Assembly: GCA_003164955.1 (NCBI GenBank)
Contig: PLRW01000066.1
Coordinates: 33,948-80,651 of the forward strand
Length of the DNA stretch: 46,704 nucleotides
Reading direction: 5' to 3'
From: Actinomycetota bacterium
GTDB lineage: Bacteria > Actinomycetota > Actinomycetes > Streptosporangiales > Streptosporangiaceae
Below the pieces are notes generated by a model. The model worked only from the letters and a program-made list of their open reading frames with translations. It was not told where the DNA came from and did not search any database. The stretch's first letter is position 1, and every line of letters begins with the position of its first letter. The position numbers and the translations under genes were made by a program. This document shows positions 27,451 to 37,246 of the stretch, piece by piece.

Positions 27451-28104
27451 TCAGCGGCCGAGATAGGCCAGGACGGCGAGGACGCGGCGGTTGTCGTCGT
27501 CGGACGGCTGCAGCCCGAGCTTGAGGAAAATGGACGCGGTGTGCTTGGCCACGGCACGTTCGGAAACGAACAGCCGCTGGGCGATGGCGGCGTTCGAGCG
27601 CCCCTCCGCCATCAGCCCGAGCACCTCGCGCTCGCGCGGGCTGAGCGCGGCCAGGGCGCCATCGCCGGAATTGCGGGCCAGCAGGCGCGCGATGACCTCC
27701 GGATCCATCGCCGTCCCGCCGGCCGCCACCCGGCGCACCGCGTCGACGAACTGGGCGCTGTCGAACACCCGGTCCTTGAGCAGGTACCCGATGCCGCCGT
27801 CGCCGCAGGCCAACAGCTCGCGGGCGTACAGCTGCTCGACGTACTGGGACAGCACCAGCACCGGCAGGCCGGGCACCTCGCGCCGTGCGGCCAGCGCGGC
27901 GCGCAGGCCCTCGTCGGTAAAGGTGGGCGGCAGCCGGACGTCGACCACCGCGACGTCCGGCACGCCGGACGGGTCCGCGGTCAGGACCTCCAGCAGGTCT
28001 TTCCCGTTGTCGACCGCGGCGGAGACCTCCAGGCCGTGCGCCTCCAGCAGCCGGGTCAGGCCGTCTCTCAGCAGGAAGAGGTCTTCGGCGATGACAACGC
28101 GCAC
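27451..28104 (-). CDS. LuxR/NarL-family response regulator
   Basis: A 217-residue protein starting at GTG 28104 with GGAG upstream. The receiver domain has the acidic pair in VVIAEDL, phospho-acceptor Asp55 (VAVVDVRLPP) and Lys110 (YLLKDR). A LuxR-type helix-turn-helix occupies about 153-205 (LSPREREVLGLMAEGRSNAAIAQRLFVSERAVAKH). The start lies inside the 3' end of the kinase gene (37-base overlap), so it is coupled to its partner. Two palindromes ahead of the kinase gene (29541-29573) are possible binding sites. Confidence 0.92.
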   Translation of the reverse strand: MRVVIAEDLFLLRDGLTRLLEAHGLEVSAAVDNGKDLLEVLTADPSGVPDVAVVDVRLPPTFTDEGLRAALAARREVPGLPVLVLSQYVEQLYARELLACGDGGIGYLLKDRVFDSAQFVDAVRRVAAGGTAMDPEVIARLLARNSGDGALAALSPREREVLGLMAEGRSNAAIAQRLFVSERAVAKHTASIFLKLGLQPSDDDNRRVLAVLAYLGR

Positions 28105-29471
28105 GGGATCTCCATGGTCACCACGGTCGGGCCGCCAGGCGGACTGTTCAGGGCCAGTATCCCGTCGAAGGCCGCGAGCCGGCGCTCGATGCCGTGCAGG
28201 CCGGTGCCGGCGGCGGGATCCGCGCCGCCGTGCCCGTCGTCGGCCACGTCGACCCGCAGCAGACCGTGCTCGTACCGCATGTCGATCCAGGCCTGCCGCG
28301 CGCCCGCGTGCTTGGACACGTTGGCCAGCAGCTCGCAGACGGCGAAGTAGGCCGCCGACTCCACGGGCGGCTGCGGGCGGCCGGGCAGGCTGCCCAGCAC
28401 GTCCACCTTCAGGCGGCTGTCCAGCGCCAGCGCCTGGATCGCGGCGGCGAGGCCGCGGTCGGCCAGCACCGGCGGGTGGACGCCGCGGACCAGGGCCCGC
28501 AGTTCGGCCAGCGCCTTGGCGGACGCGTCGCGGGCCTCGGTCAGCAGCGCCCGCGCCGCCGCCGGATTGGCGTCCAGAAGCTCGTCGGCCGCGCTCAGCG
28601 CCATGCCCATCGCCACCAGCCGGGCCTGCGCGCCGTCGTGCAGGTCCCGCTCGATGCGACGGATCTCGGCCGCGCCGCTGTCCAGGGTCTCCGCGCGGGT
28701 CTGGGCGAGATGACGGACCCGCAAGGCCAGCTCGGCTTGACCGGGCGGCCCCAGCATCGCGCCGGCAAACCCACCGTAGGCTCGCAGCAGCCACGGGGCG
28801 GCCGCCAGCCCGAGCGTCACGAAGGCGGCGCCGATCAGGATGAGGACCGGCGGGCTGTTGCCCGGAAAGGCGGGCGGCGGGATCTCAATCACGTGCCGCA
28901 GGGTCGGCGCGATGAATCCGATCAGCCCGACGCCGACCAGCATGGCGGGGAGCAGGGCCAGGATCCAGCCGACGACCGCGTTCATCGTGGCCCACAGCAG
29001 GTCCCGCCAGGTGGCTGGGTCGCTCACCAGCCACCAGAGCCGCTGCTGGAAGCTGAGCTTCCCGTTGCCGGTGCCGCTAACGATGCCGATGCCGGGCGGC
29101 GGCAAGTACGCCTCGGCGATCGGCACGCCGCACCACTCCCGGGCGAGCCGCCTGGTCAGGATGGCCAGCCGGCGCACGGCCAGCAGCACGCCGAGCATCA
29201 GCAGCCGCCCCATGAGCAGCCCGGTGAGTATGAGCAGCAGGCCAAGGACGGCGCGCTGGATCCCGGGCAGCGCGGTGGCGTCGATCACGACCCCGGCCCC
29301 GAGACCGACCAGGATCAGCGCTATCACCGGGACCAGCAGCAGGCCGAGCCCGGCCAGCATCAGGCCGCCGAACGCCAGTCCCCGCCCGGCGGCGATGATG
29401 TCCCCGCGGACCCCCGGCCGCTGCGCGCTCCGGTGGGACGGGCTACCCGGGATCATCACCGTTCCGCTCAT
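28068..29471 (-). CDS. Sensor histidine kinase (HisKA_3 / LiaS-like group)
   Basis: A 467-residue protein from ATG 29471, with GAAGGAGA six bases upstream. The N-terminal half is a membrane sensor domain with about four to six hydrophobic segments (roughly 25-60, 65-95, 155-195 and 210-245), as in the actinobacterial 'putative sensor' family. Then come the H-box RRIERDLHDGAQARL (phospho-His near 278), CELLANVSKHAGA (N-box) and VADDGHGGADPAAGTGLHGIERR (G-boxes). It phosphorylates the response regulator encoded downstream. Kinases of this group often sense the cell envelope; the signal is not readable here. Confidence 0.92.
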   Translation of the reverse strand: MSGTVMIPGSPSHRSAQRPGVRGDIIAAGRGLAFGGLMLAGLGLLLVPVIALILVGLGAGVVIDATALPGIQRAVLGLLLILTGLLMGRLLMLGVLLAVRRLAILTRRLAREWCGVPIAEAYLPPPGIGIVSGTGNGKLSFQQRLWWLVSDPATWRDLLWATMNAVVGWILALLPAMLVGVGLIGFIAPTLRHVIEIPPPAFPGNSPPVLILIGAAFVTLGLAAAPWLLRAYGGFAGAMLGPPGQAELALRVRHLAQTRAETLDSGAAEIRRIERDLHDGAQARLVAMGMALSAADELLDANPAAARALLTEARDASAKALAELRALVRGVHPPVLADRGLAAAIQALALDSRLKVDVLGSLPGRPQPPVESAAYFAVCELLANVSKHAGARQAWIDMRYEHGLLRVDVADDGHGGADPAAGTGLHGIERRLAAFDGILALNSPPGGPTVVTMEIPCALSSPKTSSC

Positions 29472-29540
29472 GACCGGTCTCCTTCGCTGGCTCACTGCCG
29501 CCAGTCTGCCCGGCGACCGCCCGCTCCGCAGTGCCCCTGA

Positions 29541-29573
29541 ACCCCCATCGGGGGGTGTACTTAGGTGTACCCC
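29541..29573. promoter_or_regulatory. Overlapping palindromes between the kinase and manA-like genes
   Basis: ACCCCC (29541-29546) and GGGGGT (29551-29556) form a 6-base inverted repeat. It runs into GGGGTGTAC-TTAG-GTGTACCCC (29552-29573), which holds two GTGTAC units and GGGG/CCCC ends. The block sits 70-100 bases upstream of both divergent genes and may be the site of the neighbouring response regulator. Confidence 0.4.
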
Positions 29574-29639
29574 GGGCCGCGTTCACACCTGCGCCGCTCT
29601 CGCCGGGCGGCCACAACCCGGTTAAGGTTTCGGGGGCGT

Positions 29640-29655
29640 CATAATTCCCGGGAGG
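29640..29655 (+). promoter_or_regulatory. -10 box and ribosome binding site of the manA-like gene
   Basis: CATAAT (29640-29645) matches the -10 consensus at five of six bases. GGGAGG at 29650-29655 provides a good Shine-Dalgarno sequence seven bases before the GTG at 29662. No -35 box is clear, so the promoter may depend on an activator. Confidence 0.4.
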
Positions 29656-29661
29656 TCAGTC

Positions 29662-30657
29662 GTGCAGCCAATCGCGCTTGGGCCCAACATGCCGTCCATG
29701 TTCTACCGCGGCGACGGCCGCATCGACCGGCTGCGCGGAACCACCGGGCACAAGGACCGTCCCGAGGACTGGATCGCCTCGGTGACGGCCCGTTTCGGCA
29801 GCGAGACCGGCGGCATGACCCGGCTGCCCGACGGCACCCTGCTGGCCGAGGCGGTGGCCGGCGACCCGGAGGCGTGGCTGGGCGCGGCGCACGTGGCCAG
29901 GTACGGCACCGATACCGGCCTGCTGGTGAAGCTGCTCGACGCCGGGCAGCGGCTGCCCGTGCACGTCCACCCGGACAAGGGCTTCGCCGCCGAGCATCTG
30001 GCCAGCCCGCACGGTAAGACGGAGGCGTGGATCGTGCTGGAGGCGGATCCGGACGCCGCGGTGCACCTGGGCTTCCGCCGCGACGTCGAGGCCGCCGAAC
30101 TGTCCGGCTGGGCCCGCGGCCAGGACATCGAGGCGATGCTGGCCGTCACCAACCGGGTGCCGGTCACCGCGGGCGATACCGTGCTGTGCCCGGCCGGGAC
30201 GCCGCACGCCATCAGCGCCGGGATCCTCGTCGTCGAACTGCAGGAACCGGCCGACCTGTCGATCATGCTGGAGTGGAGCACGTTCTCCCTGGCGGAGGGC
30301 GAGGCGACGCTCGGCCTGCCGCTGGACGAGGCGCTGGCGTGCATCGACCGGCGCGCCTGCCCACCGGAACGGCTAAAGGAACTGCACGGCCGGCCGCTGA
30401 ACAGCGCCGTCGGCTCGCTGCTGCCCGGCGAAGCCGACCCGTTCTTCGTCGCCGAACGGGTCGACACGCAGGTCAGCCGGCATCTGTCGCAGAGCTACAG
30501 CGTGCTCGTGGTCACCGCCGGGGGCGGCCACCTGGCCACCGAGGACGGATCGTCCCTGCTGATCGGGCGGGGCAGCACCGTGGTGATCCCGTATTCGGCC
30601 GGCCCGGCGGTCCTGTCCGGCGACATCGAGGGCGTCCGCTGCCTGCCGGCTTCGTAA
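29662..30657 (+). CDS. manA: Cupin-type mannose-6-phosphate isomerase
   Basis: A 331-residue class I phosphomannose isomerase of the shorter Gram-positive form. Zinc-site motifs are KLLDAGQRLPVHVHPDKGFA (two His) and GKTEAWIVLEA (Glu), plus CPAGTPHAI with the further His. It interconverts mannose 6-phosphate and fructose 6-phosphate in the cytoplasm. The N-terminus (FYRGDGRIDRLRG) is usual for this subgroup, whose members may have other phosphosugar substrates. It is transcribed alone; downstream sequence on the other strand is a pseudogene. Confidence 0.82.
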   Translation: MQPIALGPNMPSMFYRGDGRIDRLRGTTGHKDRPEDWIASVTARFGSETGGMTRLPDGTLLAEAVAGDPEAWLGAAHVARYGTDTGLLVKLLDAGQRLPVHVHPDKGFAAEHLASPHGKTEAWIVLEADPDAAVHLGFRRDVEAAELSGWARGQDIEAMLAVTNRVPVTAGDTVLCPAGTPHAISAGILVVELQEPADLSIMLEWSTFSLAEGEATLGLPLDEALACIDRRACPPERLKELHGRPLNSAVGSLLPGEADPFFVAERVDTQVSRHLSQSYSVLVVTAGGGHLATEDGSSLLIGRGSTVVIPYSAGPAVLSGDIEGVRCLPAS

Positions 30658-31218
30658 CACGGGATAGACCGGGGGCAGCCCGAACGTGCCGAACAAGGCC
30701 CGGTCCTGGAACGCCGCGATCCAGGCGAGGCCACCTTCGCTGACGTCGAACACCTGCACCGAATGCGCGTGGTGCCGGCCGTCGTCCCGGCGCAGGTAGG
30801 CCCCCATCGCAGGCTGCCCGTTGGCCCCGACGGGGATGGCCCGCCACCGGTCGGGCGCCGCGAGGGCGCGCCCGGCCAGGAAGGCGCTGACGCTCTCCCG
30901 GCCGCGGAACCAGGCCAGGAACGGCGGCATCTCCAGGACCACCTCGTCGGCCAGCAGGCGGGTCAGTCCGTCGACGTCGGCGTGCACGAACGCCGTGACG
31001 TATCGGTCGGCCAGTTCCCGCTGCCGCTGGTCCGCCGGGCGCGCGGCGCGATCCCGGTCCGGCGTACATCGCGAAGCGCCGAGCCGCAGCCTGATGGTGG
31101 TCAGCGCGGTCGTCACCACCAGGATGTCCAGCCCGACCATCAGGGACGCCACCGACGTCAAGGCGAGCACCCAGCGCTGCTGGGACGCTGGGGAAAGGTT
31201 CCTTCCGCTGGTACGCAC
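30658..31218 (-). pseudogene. Chimeric remnant: MFS transporter N-terminus joined to ECF sigma-factor C-terminus
   Basis: From GTG 31218 (GGAGGG Shine-Dalgarno) the frame starts like a DHA2-type MFS exporter (QQRWVLALTSVASLMVGLDI, then VVTTALTTIRLRLGAS, residues 17-52). After a short linker it continues as the SnoaL-like C-terminal domain of ECF41/SigJ-type sigma factors (RYVTAFVHADVDGLTRLLAD, MPPFLAWFRGRESVSAFL, VFDVSEGGLAWIAAFQD). The transporter body and the sigma DNA-binding regions are missing. No stop follows the family end, so the frame runs antisense into the manA-like gene to 30373. This is most simply a deletion fusion of two genes and is unlikely to work as either. Confidence 0.7.
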
Positions 31219-31387
31219 GAGCCCTCCGGTCCGGTGACCGCCCCGGGTCCGGGGCGCTTACCGGTACTTACCGGCGGCCACGCGGAAACTCACCGGCGCC
31301 ATGCCCGCGGACCCGGCGCGATCCGCGCTGCCGGGTTGCGTTTTCAGTCGTATTCGCTGAGAACCATCGCACCCAGGGAGATTCCCT

Positions 31388-31474
31388 GGCTCCTCCGTCG
31401 GTGGGCGCTGGGCGCCGGAGCAGCCCGGGCTCTTCGCCGACGAGGTGCGCTCCTTCTTCCGCCTGGTGAGCTAA
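31388..31474 (+). pseudogene. Possible C-terminal remnant of an alpha/beta-hydrolase
   Basis: A plus-strand frame ending in TAA at 31472-31474 reads RWAPEQPGLFADEVRSFFRL at its end, close in pattern to the last helix of alpha/beta-hydrolases (GHW...P..FA..VR.FF). The sequence before it in the frame does not continue the family, so only the tail remains. The rest of the 31219-31586 interval shows no gene; it joins the chimeric pseudogene as decayed sequence. Confidence 0.35.
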
Positions 31475-31586
31475 GGCTCGGCCCGGCCATACCCGGATGT
31501 GGCCCCGCGCCCCACTGGCCCGATCCGGCATTTCCCTCAACCGGTGAACCCGGCGCAACCGGGCACGCTGGGGGCATCATGGCCGC

Positions 31587-32513
31587 ATGGCTGTGCTCAC
31601 GGTCGCGACCTGCCAGTTCCCGGTCAGCGCGGACATCGCTGCCAACCTCCGCCACGTTAAGCGCCAGATGAGCCTGGCCAGTCAGCGGGGTGCGCGGGTC
31701 GCGCACTTCCCGGAAGGGGCGCTCTCCGGTTATGCCGGTACGGACTTCGAGAGCTTCGAGGGCTTTGACTGGGACCAGCTCGGGGACGCCACCGGACAGC
31801 TAGCGGAACACAGCCGCCGGCTCGGGATATGGACGGTTACCGGCTCGGCGCACCAGCTCAGCGGCCGCCACAAGCCGCATAACAGCCTGTACGTCGTGAG
31901 CGACGCCGGGCGGATCATCGAGCGTTACGACAAAAGGTTCTGCTCCGGTGACCCGGCGGCCCAGACCGGTGACCTGGCCCATTACACACCGGGCAGTCAT
32001 TTCAGCAGCTGGGAAATCGACGGCATCCGCTGCGGCGCCCTGATCTGCTACGACTACCGTTTCCCCGAGCTGTACCGGGAGTATGGCCAACGCGGCGTCC
32101 AGCTCATGTTCCATTCCTTCCACGCCGCCCGCGTCTCACCCAGGCGGATCGCCGCCATCAGGGAAGCGCTCGGGCCGCAGTACGCGATGCTCAACCCGGC
32201 CGCCACCTACACCTACCCGGGCGTCACCATGCCCGCCGCCATGACCACCGCGGCCGCCTGCAACCACATGTGGATCAGCTGCCCGAACTCCTCAGCCCGG
32301 CAAAGCCTGTGGGCCGCCTTCTTTGTGCGCGCCGACGGCATCACCACCGGGCGGCTGCGGCGCAACGTCGCCGGCGTGCTGATATCGGCTGTCAACACCA
32401 GCCACGAGCTCTACGACTCCACCGCAGCCTGGCGGGGCAGAGCGGCGGCCGGCACCCTGCACAGCGGCACGCTGGTCAGCGACCCACGCTCCGACGACCG
32501 CACCCGCACCTGA
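31587..32513 (+). CDS. Carbon-nitrogen hydrolase (nitrilase superfamily)
   Basis: A 308-residue protein with the Glu-Lys-Cys triad of the family: Glu in HFPEGALSGY (about 44), Lys in RYDKRFC (about 115) and Cys in GALICYDYRFPELYRE (about 154). Such enzymes hydrolyse amides or nitriles (omega-amidase, carbamoylase, beta-ureidopropionase and others). Position-specific residues for one activity cannot be judged by eye. ATG 31587 lacks a strong Shine-Dalgarno sequence; ATG 31580 is out of frame. The gene stands alone next to decayed sequence and ends in a terminator hairpin. Confidence 0.85.
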   Translation: MAVLTVATCQFPVSADIAANLRHVKRQMSLASQRGARVAHFPEGALSGYAGTDFESFEGFDWDQLGDATGQLAEHSRRLGIWTVTGSAHQLSGRHKPHNSLYVVSDAGRIIERYDKRFCSGDPAAQTGDLAHYTPGSHFSSWEIDGIRCGALICYDYRFPELYREYGQRGVQLMFHSFHAARVSPRRIAAIREALGPQYAMLNPAATYTYPGVTMPAAMTTAAACNHMWISCPNSSARQSLWAAFFVRADGITTGRLRRNVAGVLISAVNTSHELYDSTAAWRGRAAAGTLHSGTLVSDPRSDDRTRT

Positions 32514-32528
32514 CCGGTGCGGGTGCGG
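32498..32528. terminator. Perfect bidirectional terminator hairpin
   Basis: CCGCACCCGCACC (32498-32510) and GGTGCGGGTGCGG (32516-32528) pair perfectly over 13 bases with a five-base loop that contains the hydrolase stop codon. It lies between the ends of convergent genes (32513 and 32552). There is no T-run. Confidence 0.7.
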
Positions 32529-32551
32529 CGGATGTCCCCCGCGGGCGAGGA

Positions 32552-33169
32552 TCAGCGGTCGTCGGAGAGGACGGGTTCGGGGAGGGTGCCGGCGTTGTGC
32601 TCGACCAGGCGCCAGGAGCCGCGGCGCTGGCCGAGGACCGACCAGGAGCAGTTCGACAGCGGGCCCAGCATGCTCCACAGGTCCTCGGGCAGGCCCAGGA
32701 ACTTTGACGTGCCGAGGCGAATCGCCGCGCCGTGGCTGACGACCACGGCCAGTGAGTCGCCGGGGAGGCTGTCCGCGATCCGCTCCAGCGCCCCGCTCAC
32801 GCGGTCGGCAACCGCCGTCGCGGTCTCGCCGTCGGGCGGGGACCAGGTCAGGAACTCGGCCGGGTACCGCTCCCGGATCTCCGACCCGTTCAGTCCCTCC
32901 CACGCGCCGCCGTACCGCTCGCGCAGGTCCTTCTCCTGGATGACCGGCAGGCCGGTGATCCTGGCCAGCGGCGCCGCCGTGGCCTTGGCGCGGCTCAGGT
33001 CGGAGGAGAAGATGGCGTCGGGCTGCAGCGCGGCGAGCAGCCGGGCGGCCCGCTCGGCCTGCGCCACCCCGGTCTCGTTGAGCGGGATGTCGGTCTGGCC
33101 CTGAAAGCGTTCCTCGAAATTCCATATCGTCTGCCCGTGCCGCCACAGCACCAGCCGGGTGGCGCTCAG
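32552..33169 (-). CDS. Histidine phosphatase (phosphoglycerate mutase-like)
   Basis: About 205 residues; catalytic RHG motif in LVLWRHGQTIWN, with FQGQTDIPLNETG, FSSDLSRAKATAAPL, RERYGGAWEGL and VVVSHGAAIRL (second His). This family member normally follows rsfS in actinobacteria and its substrate is unproven; some are acid phosphatases or glucosyl-3-phosphoglycerate phosphatases. The start is unusual. The only GTG (33151) leaves just MLWRHG with no Shine-Dalgarno sequence, while CTG 33169, overlapping the rsfS stop (CTGA), has AGGGG six bases upstream and gives a normal first strand. CTG initiation is therefore suggested. Confidence 0.88.
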   Translation of the reverse strand: MSATRLVLWRHGQTIWNFEERFQGQTDIPLNETGVAQAERAARLLAALQPDAIFSSDLSRAKATAAPLARITGLPVIQEKDLRERYGGAWEGLNGSEIRERYPAEFLTWSPPDGETATAVADRVSGALERIADSLPGDSLAVVVSHGAAIRLGTSKFLGLPEDLWSMLGPLSNCSWSVLGQRRGSWRLVEHNAGTLPEPVLSDDR

Positions 33170-33594
33170 CGTGCGCCCCTACGGGGAGAGCTGGCGGGAC
33201 CCTGCTCACCGGCCGAGCGCCCCTGGCCCGCGGTGACCGGCTCGGGCAGCCGGATGACGGGGCAATCCTTCCAGAGGCGCTCCAGCGCGTAGAAGAGCCG
33301 CTCGTCCGCGTGCTGCACGTGCACAACGACGTCGACGTAGTCGAGCAGGACCCAGCGCCCCTCCCGCTCGCCCTCACGGCGGACGGGCTTGGCTCCGGCC
33401 TGGCCCAGCTTCAGCTCGATCTCGTCCACGATCGACTGGACCTGCCGGTCGTTGGCGGCCGAGCAGAGCAGGAACGCGTCGGTGATGACAAGCTGGTCGC
33501 TGACGTCGTAGGCGATAATGTCGGTGGCGAGCTTGTCGGCCGCGGCCGTCGCCGCGATCTCGATCAGCTCGACGGCCCTGGGGGTCGCGGTCAC
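33166..33594 (-). CDS. rsfS: Ribosomal silencing factor RsfS
   Basis: A 142-residue Iojap/RsfS protein: ELIEIAATAAADKLATDIIAYDVSDQL, FLLCSAANDRQVQSIVDEIE, GRWVLLDYVDVVVHVQHADERLFYALERLWKD. It binds ribosomal protein L14 and blocks subunit joining when nutrients are short. About 30 C-terminal residues rich in Gly, Pro and Arg extend beyond the fold. The GTG start lies 134 bases after nadD; many actinobacteria have a LytR-type gene in this gap, absent here. Confidence 0.95.
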   Translation of the reverse strand: MTATPRAVELIEIAATAAADKLATDIIAYDVSDQLVITDAFLLCSAANDRQVQSIVDEIELKLGQAGAKPVRREGEREGRWVLLDYVDVVVHVQHADERLFYALERLWKDCPVIRLPEPVTAGQGRSAGEQGPASSPRRGAR

Positions 33595-33727
33595 GTGTGC
33601 TGTTCGCCCTCCTCGGCAGTGCTTTGCACCCGGGTTTGGGTATCCGGGCTTCCCGGGCCGGGGTCGGCCTGGCCGGGGCGTCCCGTGACCCGGGGGGCCG
33701 GGCTACGGGTTTTCTTACCCCTCCACG

Positions 33728-34369
33728 TTACGGGTTTACCCTCGTCCCGTTGAGCCCCTGATCCACGTGGTGCTGGTAGAGACCGCGTTTCGCGATGTAC
33801 TGGACCACCCCGTCGGGGACCAGGTACCAGATGGGCTCCCCGTCCGCGACCCGGACACGGCACTCGCTGGAGGATATGGCGAGCGCGGGAATCTCCACCA
33901 GGCTGACCTTGCCGTCCGGCAGCCCGACCTCGCTGAGCCGGTGGCCCGGCCGGGTACACCCGACAAAGTGGGCCAGCGCGAACAGTTCCTCCACGTCGTG
34001 CCAGGACAGCATGCTCTCCAGCGCGTCGGCACCGGTAATGAAGAAGAACTCGTCCTGGGGGGCGGCGGCCGCGCGCAGGTCCCGGAGGGTGTCGATGGTG
34101 TACGTCGGCCCCGGGCGGTCGATGTCGACCCGGCTCACGCTGAACCGCGGGTTGGACGCGGTCGCGATCACCGTCATCAGGTAGCGGTCCTCGGCCGCCG
34201 AGACGTCACGCCCTTCCTTCTGCCAGGGCTGACCGGTCGGCACGAACATGACCTCGTCGAGCTCAAAGATGTGCCCCACCTCGCTCGCGGCGACGAGGTG
34301 CCCATGATGGACCGGATCGAACGTGCCGCCCATGATCCCGATCCGCCGACTGTCCCGGCCAGCGTTCAT
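33728..34369 (-). CDS. nadD: Nicotinate-nucleotide adenylyltransferase
   Basis: A 213-residue nucleotidyl transferase: [21 protein letters not shown] with the HxGH motif (HHGH), [29 protein letters not shown] and the C-terminal [13 protein letters not shown] (the ISSTxIR-like motif, with Cys in place of Thr-x-Ile) and [12 protein letters not shown]. It makes deamido-NAD from nicotinate mononucleotide and ATP. It precedes rsfS in the usual order. The expected upstream neighbour proA is missing, and a divergent M48 peptidase gene follows instead. Confidence 0.95.
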   Translation of the reverse strand: MNAGRDSRRIGIMGGTFDPVHHGHLVAASEVGHIFELDEVMFVPTGQPWQKEGRDVSAAEDRYLMTVIATASNPRFSVSRVDIDRPGPTYTIDTLRDLRAAAAPQDEFFFITGADALESMLSWHDVEELFALAHFVGCTRPGHRLSEVGLPDGKVSLVEIPALAISSSECRVRVADGEPIWYLVPDGVVQYIAKRGLYQHHVDQGLNGTRVNP

Positions 34370-34450
34370 AACGGGATGGTATAGGCCCTGGCGGGCAACT
34401 CGCGGCCGGGCGGGGCAACTGTTCCCCCGTGGCCTGCGGCCCGTTCAGTC

Positions 34451-34504
34451 CCGTTGCTTTCGCCGTTGATTTCGCCGTTAATTTCGGGGGCGCCGTTGCT
34501 CGCG
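34451..34504. repeat. Twelve-base tandem repeats between nadD and the M48 gene
   Basis: CCGTTGCTTTCG (34451-34462), CCGTTGATTTCG (34463-34474) and CCGTTAATTTCG (34475-34486) are consecutive copies differing by one or two bases. A fourth degenerate copy, CCGTTGCTCGCG, is at 34493-34504. The block fills the middle of the 156-base divergent promoter region and is AT-richer than its surroundings. It may be an array of regulator sites or a slippage-prone spacer. Confidence 0.7.
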
Positions 34505-34512
34505 GACGGGGC

Positions 34513-34518
34513 TAACAT
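34513..34518 (+). promoter_or_regulatory. -10 box of a probably leaderless M48 transcript
   Basis: TAACAT lies seven bases before the ATG at 34526, so transcription is expected to start at or one base before the start codon. No Shine-Dalgarno sequence is present, in line with a leaderless message. A -35 box is not evident. Confidence 0.4.
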
Positions 34519-34525
34519 ACGAGAT

Positions 34526-35557
34526 ATGACTCCAGTGCCGGATCGAGCGCGCGTACGCCTGCCAGACATCAGTTCCCGGGCGTACGAGCATCCCGCCGAT
34601 CGTTCCGCCCTGGTGGCGATGCGCAAGCTCACCGGGTTCGACGTGCTGCTGCGCAAGCTGTCCGGGCTGTTCAACGAGCGTTCGCTGCGGCTGCAGTTCC
34701 TGGCCAGCGGCGTGCGCGTCTCCGAGCTGCAGTTCCCGCAGATCAACGACATGGTCCGGGACGGGGCTTACATCCTCGACCTGCCGCAGATCCCCGAGGT
34801 GTTCGTCACCCAGAACCCCATCGTGAACGCGATGACGCTCGGCTCCGACAAGCCGTTCATCGTGATCAACACCGGCCTGGTGGAGCTGCTGGACGCGGAG
34901 GAACTCCGCACGGTGGTCGGGCACGAGCTCGGGCACGTGCTGTCCGGCCACGCCGTCTACCGGACGATGCTGTTCCACCTGATCAACCTGGCGGCCCGGA
35001 TCGCCTGGATGCCGATCGGCTACATCGGCCTGCGCGGCATCATCATGGGCCTGGAGGAGTGGTACCGCAAGTCCGAGCTGTCCTGCGACCGGGCCGGCCT
35101 GCTGGCCAGCCAGGATGCGGACGCGGCGCGGCGGGTGCTGATGAAGCTGGCCGGCGGGGCCCGGCTGTCGGAGCTGAACCCGGACGCCTTCATGCAGCAG
35201 GCGCACGACTACGACGCGGTCCCCGACGTGCGGGACGGGCTGCTGAAGATCCTCCAGCTGCAGGGCAACACGCACCCGTTCGCGGTGGTGCGCTTCGCCG
35301 AGCTGAACCGGTGGGTGGCCAGCGGTGAGTATGAGCGGATCCTGGCCGGGGACTACCCGCGCCGGGAGACCGACTCGACCACGACGATCGGCGAGGAGAT
35401 CCGCGCCGCGGCCAAGTCCTACCAGGAGTCGTGGAACCGGACCGAAGACCCGCTGGTGGGTATGTTCCGCGGCGCGGCCGAGGGAGCGATGCGCGCGGGC
35501 GAGGGCCTGTTCGGCCGGTTCGGCGGCGGGCGCCGCGACAGCAACGGCGACGACTGA
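34526..35557 (+). CDS. M48-family zinc metallopeptidase
   Basis: A 343-residue membrane peptidase. The zinc motif is VVGHELGHVLSGH (HExxH, His133, Glu134, His137), with the third ligand Glu in EEWYRKSELSCDRAGLLA. Hydrophobic segments at about 146-175 follow the motif. FVTQNPIVNAMTLGSDKPFIVINTGLVELLD is typical of HtpX/YcaL-like members. The last 30 residues are Gly-rich (GEGLFGRFGGGRRD). The family degrades misfolded membrane or envelope proteins. The start at 34526 is chosen from the predicted leaderless promoter. The ABC-F gene follows after 21 bases. Confidence 0.9.
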   Translation: MTPVPDRARVRLPDISSRAYEHPADRSALVAMRKLTGFDVLLRKLSGLFNERSLRLQFLASGVRVSELQFPQINDMVRDGAYILDLPQIPEVFVTQNPIVNAMTLGSDKPFIVINTGLVELLDAEELRTVVGHELGHVLSGHAVYRTMLFHLINLAARIAWMPIGYIGLRGIIMGLEEWYRKSELSCDRAGLLASQDADAARRVLMKLAGGARLSELNPDAFMQQAHDYDAVPDVRDGLLKILQLQGNTHPFAVVRFAELNRWVASGEYERILAGDYPRRETDSTTTIGEEIRAAAKSYQESWNRTEDPLVGMFRGAAEGAMRAGEGLFGRFGGGRRDSNGDD

Positions 35558-35578
35558 CCGGACTCGCGGCCCGTCGGC

Positions 35579-37246
<1,668 letters not shown>

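Noticed and set aside
28105..28794. A long upstream extension of the response-regulator frame
   Set aside because: The extension is out of frame with, and lies wholly inside, the kinase gene; the receiver domain starts at GTG 28104 with its own Shine-Dalgarno sequence.
30373..30657. C-terminal part of the MFS/ECF chimera frame as real protein
   Set aside because: These codons are antisense to the manA-like gene and lack similarity to either parent family; they only show that the native stop was lost.
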